Assembly: GCA_031265595.1 (NCBI GenBank)
Contig: JAISCM010000206.1
Location: 1 to 6,473, forward strand
Source of the DNA: Tannerellaceae bacterium
GTDB taxonomy: Bacteria > Bacteroidota > Bacteroidia > Bacteroidales > Tannerellaceae
DNA length: 6,473 nt
Reading direction: 5' to 3'
The translations under genes and the position numbers were made by a program. The first letter of the stretch is position 1; every line of letters starts with the position of its first letter. The notes beneath the pieces are model-generated. The model did not search any database. It was not told the origin of the DNA and saw nothing but the letters and a program-made list of their open reading frames with translations. Of this stretch, positions 1-5,645 are shown piece by piece.

Positions 1-678
1 CTGTATTCCGGTATTTTTGAAGAAGCATGGTATCCCGAAAGCGCCCCCGTATCAAGTTCTATCCGGTATAAGTTCCCGCTTGCCGATGGCAAAACACTAA
101 GTCTGTACTGGATGGATGGCGGAATTATGCCGGAACGCCCGGAGGAGGTAGATCCGGATGCAGACCTGACAAATGTAATGGGAGATATAGACCCGCTTGA
201 CGTGGAAGGAGCCACCGTCTTTGTAGGTACAAAAGGAAAAGTCTCCTGTGGATGGGGAGGATCAGACCCGCGCCTGTGGGTGAACGACGGCAGCAAAAAG
301 CCCTTATTTGCCAAAGATGTAAACATTCCCGAAAAGTACAAACGGATACCGGGAGAGCACAACGGCCATTACTGGGCATGGATCGATGCCTGCATCGCCG
401 GATACCAACAGGCCGATGTGGAATCACCCTTCGAAGGATACGCAGGCCCGCTGACAGAAGCCGTCCTCATGGGCAACCTCATTCTGCGAAGTTATAACAT
501 CCGCGAAAAGATAAAGCGTACAGATTCCGTGTACGGCGAGATGGATGCCTATACCTTCCCGGGCAGGCATAAAACCTACCTCTGGGACGGCGTCAATATG
601 CGCATCACCAATTTTGAACAAGCCAATCAGTTCGTAAAAAGAACCTACCGCAAAGGATGGGAAGAAATCAAACTATAA
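1..678 (+). CDS. Gfo/Idh/MocA family sugar oxidoreductase, C-terminal part (5' end outside window)
   Basis: The frame is open from base 1 to a TAA at 676-678, giving 225 residues without a start. This is the C-terminal half of a protein that in this family is usually about 430-480 residues. The NAD(P)-binding Rossmann domain is therefore not visible. What is seen is the substrate-binding alpha/beta domain. It holds a WMDGG segment (visible residues 36-40), the FVGTKGKV strand (74-81), YAGPLTEAVLMGNL (147-160), WDGVNMRITN (195-204) and the terminal YRKGW (216-220), all characteristic of Bacteroidota members. Family members oxidise a sugar hydroxyl with NAD(P); those next to DUF1080 genes are known to make 3-keto-glycosides. 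Many carry a Tat signal, but that end is missing here. The DUF1080 gene follows after 24 bases, which supports this role. The family call is firm; the exact substrate is unknown. Confidence 0.93.
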   Translation: MYSGIFEEAWYPESAPVSSSIRYKFPLADGKTLSLYWMDGGIMPERPEEVDPDADLTNVMGDIDPLDVEGATVFVGTKGKVSCGWGGSDPRLWVNDGSKKPLFAKDVNIPEKYKRIPGEHNGHYWAWIDACIAGYQQADVESPFEGYAGPLTEAVLMGNLILRSYNIREKIKRTDSVYGEMDAYTFPGRHKTYLWDGVNMRITNFEQANQFVKRTYRKGWEEIKL

Positions 679-702
679 GTAACTTAAATAGACAATCGAA
701 AA

Positions 703-762
703 ATGAAAAAAATGTATGTAAACATCGCAATGCTGTTGCTCTTGCCGGCTTTGCTTGCCTGT
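703..762 (+). other. Lipoprotein (type II) signal peptide of the DUF1080 protein
   Basis: Codons 1-20 encode MKKMYVN, then a Leu/Ala-rich core, then L-L-A-C. The Cys codon is TGT at 760-762. The +2 residue is Ser. The residues just after the Cys (SPGSSVK) have no acidic cluster of the kind described as a surface export signal in Bacteroidota. A periplasm-facing lipoprotein is therefore slightly favoured over a surface-exposed one, but this is weak evidence. Confidence 0.85.
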
Positions 763-1500
763 TCGCCGGGCAGTAGCGTAAAGCAACAGGCTGATAACGA
801 AAAGGCCTGTGAAACGAATCAAATACCCGAAGGAGGCGAATGGATCTCCCTCTTCGACGGCAAAACCCTCGCCGGATGGAGGGGATATGGTAAAAGCGAA
901 GCGCCCGCAGGCTGGGTGGTGGAAGACGGTATCATTACATTCAACAGCAGCGGGTCGGCAGATATGGAAGGCTCGGATATTATCTATGATAGGAAATTCG
1001 GGAATTTCGTCTTCGAAATAGACTGGAAGATAGGCAAAGCCGGAAACAGCGGCATCTTCTATACGGCACAGGAGATAGAGGGGAAACCGATTTACTACTC
1101 CAGCCCCGAATACCAGTTATTGGATAATGAAAACATGCCCGATGCCTGGGAAGGCGTAGGCGGCAACCGGCAGGCCGGCGCCGTATATGATATGATCCCG
1201 CCGCTACCTCAGCCTGTAAATCCTTACGATAACTGGAATAAAACCCGGATCGTGGTATACAATAAACGGGTAATTCACTACCTGAACGACGTACAGGTAC
1301 TGGAATTTCAACTGGGGTCGCCGGTATGGAAGGCGCTGGTAGATAAAAGTAAGTTCAGCCCGTTCAGCAACGATGGCGAGAAATGCCCCGAAGCGTATGA
1401 GTACATGCTCAAGGCGGGCGAACAGCCGGGATATATCGGTTTGCAGGATCATGGCTATGGACTTGCTTTCCGCAACATACGCATTAAAGAATTAGAATAA
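703..1500 (+). CDS. DUF1080 lipoprotein, 3-keto-disaccharide (3-keto-glycoside) hydrolase family
   Basis: A 265-residue protein. The ATG at 703 gives a KK n-region and a hydrophobic core ending in the lipobox LLAC, so Cys20 should be lipidated and the protein anchored outside the cytoplasm. A short polar linker (21-44) leads into one DUF1080 domain (PF06439, about 45-263), a concanavalin-like beta-sandwich. Typical marks are ISLFDGKTLAGW (48-59), GNSGIFYTAQE (114-124), PEYQLLDNE (135-143), GAVYDMIPP (159-167), WNKTRIVVYNKRVIHYLND (178-196) and GYIGLQDHG (243-251). Characterised members cleave glycosides first oxidised at C3 by a Gfo/Idh/MocA enzyme, and such a gene lies just upstream. A segment at about 219-241, between KSKF and GYIGLQDHG, looks longer than in members I recall. 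Catalytic residues cannot be assigned by eye. The family and lipoprotein calls are strong; the natural glycoside is unknown. Confidence 0.93.
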   Translation: MKKMYVNIAMLLLLPALLACSPGSSVKQQADNEKACETNQIPEGGEWISLFDGKTLAGWRGYGKSEAPAGWVVEDGIITFNSSGSADMEGSDIIYDRKFGNFVFEIDWKIGKAGNSGIFYTAQEIEGKPIYYSSPEYQLLDNENMPDAWEGVGGNRQAGAVYDMIPPLPQPVNPYDNWNKTRIVVYNKRVIHYLNDVQVLEFQLGSPVWKALVDKSKFSPFSNDGEKCPEAYEYMLKAGEQPGYIGLQDHGYGLAFRNIRIKELE

Positions 1501-1511
1501 TAACCGGCTAT

Positions 1512-2216
1512 ATGAAGATAAAACATTGTCCATCGTATGAAGCGCTTAGTGAACAGGCGCAACAGCTTGTAAGCGACTATCTGTTGCAAAATCCATCCAT
1601 GCTGCTCTGCACAGCCACCGGCGCATCCCCTGTAGGAACATACGAATGGATGGTGCGAGCTGCACAAGAAGACCCTCCTGCCTTTTCGCGCTTACGCATT
1701 ATCAAATTAGATGAATGGGGCGGATTGCCGATGACGCATCCGGGAAGCTGCGAGTCGTTTTTACAGCAGCATCTGGTTGGTCCACTCGGCCTTACGGAAG
1801 ATCGCTATATTTCTTTCCAAAGCAATCCTTCCGATCCGGTGGCGGAATGTGAGCGGATACAGCAGGCTTTGTCTGAACAAGGCCCTATAGATATATGTAT
1901 CGTAGGAATTGGTATGAACGGACATATCGCGCTCAATGAACCGGCTCCGGAGCTTTGGCCACATTGTCATCCGGCCGGGCTTGCCGATACGTCACTCCGG
2001 CATCCGATGATAGCCGGTAGCAGCGAGCAGCCAACGTATGGATTAACGCTGGGAATGGCAGATATTCTGCAAGCAAAGAAAATTATCCTTTTAGCCTGCG
2101 GGGCAGGGAAAGAAACGGTTATAAAAGACTTCCTGAAGGGAGAGATCTCTACCGCTTTACCGGCATCATTCCTGTGGCTTCATCCTGACGTGATTTGTCT
2201 TATTGATCAGACCTGA
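1512..2216 (+). CDS. AgaI-like galactosamine/glucosamine-6-phosphate isomerase-deaminase family protein
   Basis: A 234-residue cytoplasmic protein of the NagB/6-phosphogluconolactonase superfamily. Seen in order are the phosphate loop ATGASP (35-40), KLDEWGGLP (65-73), the GIGMNGHIALNEP active-site block (132-144), GAGK (197-200) and the C-terminal ASFLWLHPDVICLID (218-232). The best match from memory is E. coli AgaI rather than NagB: SCESFLQQHLVGPLGL and the FLWLH tail are nearly the same. By eye, NagB catalytic Asp72, His143 and Glu148 correspond to Asp67, His138 and Glu143. NagB Asp141 is replaced by Asn136 (AAC at 1917-1919), as in AgaI. The long NagB C-terminal tail and its allosteric residues are absent. 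E. coli agaI was named as a galactosamine-6-phosphate isomerase, but genetic work found AgaS to be the needed deaminase, so the reaction is open. The gene starts 11 bases after the DUF1080 stop. The ROK kinase downstream could supply its hexosamine-6-phosphate. The superfamily is certain; the substrate is not. Confidence 0.9.
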   Translation: MKIKHCPSYEALSEQAQQLVSDYLLQNPSMLLCTATGASPVGTYEWMVRAAQEDPPAFSRLRIIKLDEWGGLPMTHPGSCESFLQQHLVGPLGLTEDRYISFQSNPSDPVAECERIQQALSEQGPIDICIVGIGMNGHIALNEPAPELWPHCHPAGLADTSLRHPMIAGSSEQPTYGLTLGMADILQAKKIILLACGAGKETVIKDFLKGEISTALPASFLWLHPDVICLIDQT

Positions 2217-2231
2217 AAAAAGTAACAAACG

Positions 2232-3164
2232 ATGAACTATGCGATAGCGCTCGACGTGGGGGGCACCCGTATCAAATATGCACTTATCAGCCAGGAGGGG
2301 GGTATACTGTACGAACAAAAGGTGTTTGTAGAGAAGGAAGAAGAAAAATTAGTAACTACATTCAAACGGATTGTCGGCGAATTACTCGACCTGGCAAGTT
2401 CGCGCAAGGCCCACGTTGTGGGTATTGGGATCGGCGTGCCTGCGGTGGTAGACAACGGATTGATTCTTTTTGCTAATAACCTGCCTGCGCTGAATAAGAT
2501 CCGTTTAGACAATATGCTGACGGAATCGTTCGCTCTACCTGTCTGTATAGAGAACGACGCCAACCTGATGGGGCTGGCCGAAGCGCGTTACGGCGCTGCG
2601 ATGGGCGCTTCCGACGTTGTCTTCCTGACTGTAGGAACCGGAATCGGCGGCGCGCTGATCTTGAACGGACAACTTTACGGGGGGTACCGGAATAGAGGAA
2701 CGGAGATGGGGCACATCATTGTGCATGGAGACGGACATGGGCGCAACTGTACCTGCGGAGCGACCGGATGCCTGGAAGCTCAAGCCTCGGTGACAGCCTT
2801 AGTGCGGGATTATAAAGAGCAACTCCGAATGCACAAACAAAGCATACCGGCAGAAGTAGATGGAGAATATATTGTTGCCATGTACCTCGAAAATCAGCTT
2901 GCGGCAGTAGAAGCCATGAACAGCCATTTCCATTGGTTGGCGACAGGGATAGCCAGCTTCATAAACATTTTTGCTCCACAAAAAGTCATCATCGGAGGTG
3001 GGATTTCCGAAGCCGGCCCTTTTTATATCGAAGCGATACGCGAACGCGCCGGAAAGCTTGTGATGCAGGAAACAGCCTGCTTCACAAGCATCGAAGCAGC
3101 CCGGTTCGGTAATAAATCCGGTTTTCTGGGAGCAGCTACCCTGGTCTTTGAATCTTATCTGTAA
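2232..3164 (+). CDS. ROK family sugar kinase
   Basis: A 310-residue protein of the usual length for a ROK kinase. The N-terminal ATP-binding motif is DVGGTRIK (8-15). ENDAN (107-111) holds the likely catalytic base Asp109. GTGIGG (135-140) is a phosphate-binding loop. EMGH (158-161) is the sugar-contacting Glu-x-Gly-His. The zinc motif has Cys173, Cys175 and Cys180 in CTCGATGCLE. IIGGGIS (253-259) closes the C-terminal lobe. There is no N-terminal helix-turn-helix, so this is a kinase rather than a NagC/XylR-type repressor. All the motif residues needed for activity appear intact. Known members phosphorylate glucose, mannose, fructose, allose, N-acetylglucosamine or N-acetylmannosamine, and the sequence alone does not tell which. 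The gene sits 15 bases after the AgaI-like gene and 18 before a sugar permease, so it probably phosphorylates the imported sugar at O6 to feed that isomerase. The start is the first ATG, and the DVGGT motif lies at the normal distance. Confidence 0.94.
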   Translation: MNYAIALDVGGTRIKYALISQEGGILYEQKVFVEKEEEKLVTTFKRIVGELLDLASSRKAHVVGIGIGVPAVVDNGLILFANNLPALNKIRLDNMLTESFALPVCIENDANLMGLAEARYGAAMGASDVVFLTVGTGIGGALILNGQLYGGYRNRGTEMGHIIVHGDGHGRNCTCGATGCLEAQASVTALVRDYKEQLRMHKQSIPAEVDGEYIVAMYLENQLAAVEAMNSHFHWLATGIASFINIFAPQKVIIGGGISEAGPFYIEAIRERAGKLVMQETACFTSIEAARFGNKSGFLGAATLVFESYL

Positions 3165-3182
3165 ACAGTAATAAATTAGCGA

Positions 3183-4463
3183 ATGAAAAAGAATCATATC
3201 CTCCTCGTTTTAATATTGTGCATTTGGTTTGTCATTTCCTTTGTCACCAATATCACAGGCCCGATGCTGCCTATGGTCATTACCGATTTTCATTTAAGTC
3301 TTACGCTGGCCTCTTTTCTTCCGTTTTCTTTTTTTCTGGCGTATGGCGTCATGTCTGTTCCGGCTGGTATGATCATTGAGCGTTATGGCGGTAAAACGTC
3401 TTTATTGGCGGCATTTGGATTTGCTTTTGTTGGCGCGTTTATGTTCGTCTTGTTTCCTGTTTATGGCGTCGTTCTGGCTTCTTTATTCATTATCGGGACG
3501 GGCATGGCGATGCTACAAGTCATCATCCTGCCGTTGATGCGAGAGGCAGGCGGCAAACGCAATTATGCGTTTTATACGGTATTGGCGCAGGTTGTGTTCG
3601 GCAGCGCTTCTTTTCTCAGTCCGTTTGTATTGACCGGATTGCTGCATCAGCTTGTCAATCCGTCTACCGAAAGTACATGCTTCATCAGATGCCTGAAAAG
3701 TATGATCCCGGAATCTCTCCCGTGGAGTTCGCTTTACTTGATTTTCACTGGTGTGTTTGCCTTGATGCTGGTATTAATTTCCATCATACAGTTTCCGAAA
3801 GTTCAGTTAAGGGAAGAAGAAAAAACCGGTGCGCTCCAACACTATCCGATACTGCTTAAAAACAAACAGGTGATCCTTTTCTTTCTGGGAATTGTGGCTT
3901 ATGTGGGAACAGAGCAAGGGCTGGCAAACTGGATGAGCCAGTTTTTGTACGATTATCACGGCGTCAGCCCCGACGAATCAGGCGCCGTAACGGTTGCATG
4001 GTTCTGGGGAATGATAACGATCGGATGCCTGTTAGGTTTACTATTGATCAGGTTAATGGATTCCCGGATCATGTTGCGGTATTTTGCTGTTCTGGCCTTC
4101 ATCAACCTGTCGGTAGCCCTGTTTGCACCGGCGAATATTGCATTGATCGCTTTCCCATGTTGCGGTTTTTTCATTTCTGTTATGTTTTCCATCCTGTTTT
4201 CCCTGGCGCTTAATTCGGTAGAAAAGTATCATGGCGCCTTTTCGGGAATCCTTTGTACAGGTATTTTCGGGGGCGCCGTGCTGCCATTCCTTATCGGTTG
4301 GCTGGGAGATTGGGTAGGGCTTCGTTTTTCCATGACCCTCCTGTTTGTCACCCTTGCTTATATTTTCGGCCTTTCGTTCTGGGCAAAGCCATTGGTGAGT
4401 AATAAAACCATCCGCTTAAAAGAGATGTTATCATTCCTCGCACGACCTCAACCGAAACGATAG
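3183..4463 (+). CDS. MFS sugar permease, FHS (FucP/GluP-like) family
   Basis: A 426-residue inner-membrane protein with about 12 hydrophobic segments and short charged loops, the normal MFS size. Family marks are the loop 2-3 motif PAGMIIERYGGK (60-71), GTGMAMLQVIILP (105-117), LAQVVFGSASFLSP (134-147) and, opening the second half, YVGTEQGLANW (240-250), the counterpart of the YVGAE...W block of FHS transporters. A periplasmic-type loop (about 157-180) precedes PWSSLYLIF, and the central cytoplasmic loop is about 205-228. Aligned by eye from memory to E. coli FucP, the proton-coupling Asp46 falls on Gly26 and Glu135 on Gln112. The usual Asn of the NP pair is Leu116. The last gene of the + strand operon, it probably imports the monosaccharide handled by the upstream kinase. 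The first ATG is used; KK before the first membrane segment supports it. The substrate cannot be read from the sequence. Confidence 0.9.
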   Translation: MKKNHILLVLILCIWFVISFVTNITGPMLPMVITDFHLSLTLASFLPFSFFLAYGVMSVPAGMIIERYGGKTSLLAAFGFAFVGAFMFVLFPVYGVVLASLFIIGTGMAMLQVIILPLMREAGGKRNYAFYTVLAQVVFGSASFLSPFVLTGLLHQLVNPSTESTCFIRCLKSMIPESLPWSSLYLIFTGVFALMLVLISIIQFPKVQLREEEKTGALQHYPILLKNKQVILFFLGIVAYVGTEQGLANWMSQFLYDYHGVSPDESGAVTVAWFWGMITIGCLLGLLLIRLMDSRIMLRYFAVLAFINLSVALFAPANIALIAFPCCGFFISVMFSILFSLALNSVEKYHGAFSGILCTGIFGGAVLPFLIGWLGDWVGLRFSMTLLFVTLAYIFGLSFWAKPLVSNKTIRLKEMLSFLARPQPKR

Positions 4464-4530
4464 CTTACATGCATCCAACTATCTGATACTGGCAAAGAAT
4501 GATGACTGCATCCGATGTTAAAAATTTCAT

Positions 4531-4596
4531 GCCTACCTTTTTCTGAAAAGGTACCGACCTTTTCTCAAAGAGGTAGGCACCTTTTGAAAGAAAGGT
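4531..4596. terminator. Possible bidirectional terminator made by the palindrome array
   Basis: The hairpins at 4535-4552, 4557-4574 and 4579-4596 sit between two convergent genes, where a shared terminator is expected, and no other strong hairpin is seen in 4464-4607. No unit is followed directly by a long T tract. On the - strand a run of five T (opposite 4520-4524) begins about ten bases past unit 1. The stems are short and AT-rich apart from their CC/GG ends. GCCTACC at 4531-4537 could also pair with GGTAGGC at 4572-4578. This is a position-based guess with weak structural support. Confidence 0.3.
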
Positions 4597-4618
4597 AGGC
4601 ACCTTCTTCAGAAGAGGT
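4535..4618. repeat. Array of four 18-bp palindromes with an exact 22-bp period
   Basis: Units lie at 4535-4552, 4557-4574, 4579-4596 and 4601-4618, so the starts are exactly 22 bases apart. Each begins ACCTT and ends GGT. Unit 1 is ACCTTTTTCTGAAAAGGT, a perfect 7-bp stem with a 4-base loop. Units 2 and 3 also form 7-bp stems if one G-T pair is allowed in each; the loop of unit 3 is GAAA on the + strand. Unit 4 (ACCTTCTTCAGAAGAGGT) is the most degenerate and covers the last codons and stop of the facing histidine kinase gene. The spacers are ACCG, AGGC and AGGC, and GCCT precedes unit 1. The GGT of one unit can also pair with the ACC of the next, so alternative hairpins are possible throughout. 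A terminator, protein-binding array or dispersed genomic repeat would all fit. Confidence 0.9.
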
Positions 4619-5636
4619 TTATCCCATCAATCTGAAGGTTTGCAATAAAGGTGTTTCCATTATGCTGTATCTCCAGTGTGTACTTGCCTGCATATAATAG
4701 TTCCAGCCTGCGTTTCAGATTTTCAAGCCCTACGCCATGCGCCTTTCCTTTATTGGCCGTTACCGCTGGAACCGAGTTTTCAATGTGAAACAAAACCTTG
4801 TTGTCCTGCCATTGCATACGGATATCAATGCTATATGCTCCGCCAACATACTTAAAGGCATTTTCAATCAGTGGCTGAAACAGCAGCGGGTGTATCTTCT
4901 GGTCTTTTAGGCCGGGAGAAAAATATAGATTTAAAACAAGCTTCTTGCTCATTCTTGTTTGCTGGAAAGCGAGATATGTTTTCAGGTAGTTTACTTCCTG
5001 CTCCAATGTTACCTGCTGTTCTATATCGTAAAGCTGGTAACGTAGCAAACCGGATAATTGTTCGACGCTCTGCCTTGCCTCCCCGTTTTCTTCATTTATC
5101 TGAAAATAAATGGTGTTCAGGGCATTGAACAAAAAGTGCGGATGGTATTGGGATTTTAGGAATTTCAACTCTGTCTGGTATTGATCTACCTTTATTTTTT
5201 CCAATTGCAATATCTTTTCCTGATACCTTTTATTCATAACATCGTTTCTTATCAATGTATAATAGAGCATCAGGAGAGGGTGGTATGCTATAAATATCAA
5301 AAAACAATTTAACCAGTCTTCTGCATAAAGGATCCCCACCCAGGTACCTAACGCAAGGTATAGAGCCGAAAGAAGGAATAGCCCGGCAAAAACGAACAGA
5401 TATTCTCTTACAGCAGATTGGTACTTGCCGGGATTGTTTAGCCGGCGCCTCCAAATCATATCTACTATATAACAGAACAGTATGGAAAAGACCAACTCCG
5501 TTATATGGGATTGTTTATCCCCTTGCCAGAAGGATTCATCTTTTGTAAGGTCGGTTATTACCCGTAAAATATTGAATGTGATTACGCCTACAAAGGAAGG
5601 GTAAAACCAGGTGATCAGGCTTCTTTTATGTTTCAT
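4608..5636 (-). CDS. LytS/YehU-type sensor histidine kinase, membrane bound
   Basis: A 342-residue inner-membrane sensor. The N-terminal half has four hydrophobic segments (about 11-27, 46-62, 79-102 and 109-128) and no sizeable extracellular domain. A short coiled-coil-like linker (about 135-160) follows, then the His_kinase domain (PF06580) with SQYHPHFLFNALN (162-174). The presumed phospho-acceptor is His167, the one before FLFN. The ATP-binding domain shows the N box PLIENAFKY (255-263) and the G box GVGLENLKRRLELLYAG (301-317). All core residues seem intact, so it should be active. Such kinases normally pass phosphate to a LytTR response regulator encoded next door. None follows here. 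The ATG at 5634-5636 lies 9 bases after the stop of the outer-membrane barrel gene, suggesting co-transcription. The 3' end (Asn-Leu-Phe-stop) overlaps the fourth palindrome. No Shine-Dalgarno is seen, as is common in this phylum. Confidence 0.93.
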   Translation of the reverse strand: MKHKRSLITWFYPSFVGVITFNILRVITDLTKDESFWQGDKQSHITELVFSILFCYIVDMIWRRRLNNPGKYQSAVREYLFVFAGLFLLSALYLALGTWVGILYAEDWLNCFLIFIAYHPLLMLYYTLIRNDVMNKRYQEKILQLEKIKVDQYQTELKFLKSQYHPHFLFNALNTIYFQINEENGEARQSVEQLSGLLRYQLYDIEQQVTLEQEVNYLKTYLAFQQTRMSKKLVLNLYFSPGLKDQKIHPLLFQPLIENAFKYVGGAYSIDIRMQWQDNKVLFHIENSVPAVTANKGKAHGVGLENLKRRLELLYAGKYTLEIQHNGNTFIANLQIDGINLF

Positions 5637-5645
5637 ACGTTCATT

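Noticed and set aside
1512..2216. Plain NagB or 6-phosphogluconolactonase assignment
   Set aside because: The short C-terminus, the SCESFLQQHLVGPLGL block, the FLWLH tail and the Asn in GMNGH fit AgaI better than either. The superfamily is the same, but the more specific name would mislead.
2232..3164. ROK-type transcriptional repressor
   Set aside because: There is no N-terminal helix-turn-helix region; the ATP-binding DVGGT motif starts at residue 8. It is therefore a kinase.
2799..3197. Antisense open frame of 132 codons opposite the ROK gene
   Set aside because: It is a shadow of an intact, motif-complete kinase gene on the + strand. Its product has no recognisable domain.
4464..4534. 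Promoter or small gene in the convergent gap left of the array
   Set aside because: No TTTG/TAnnTTTG type promoter pair and no convincing short coding frame were seen. A weak GATAG...CTATC pairing near 4459-4483 has a loop too long to be persuasive.
4535..4618. CRISPR-like array
   Set aside because: The units are themselves palindromes of 18 bases separated by only 4-base spacers that are nearly the same. There are no unique spacers of 25-40 bases and no cas genes.
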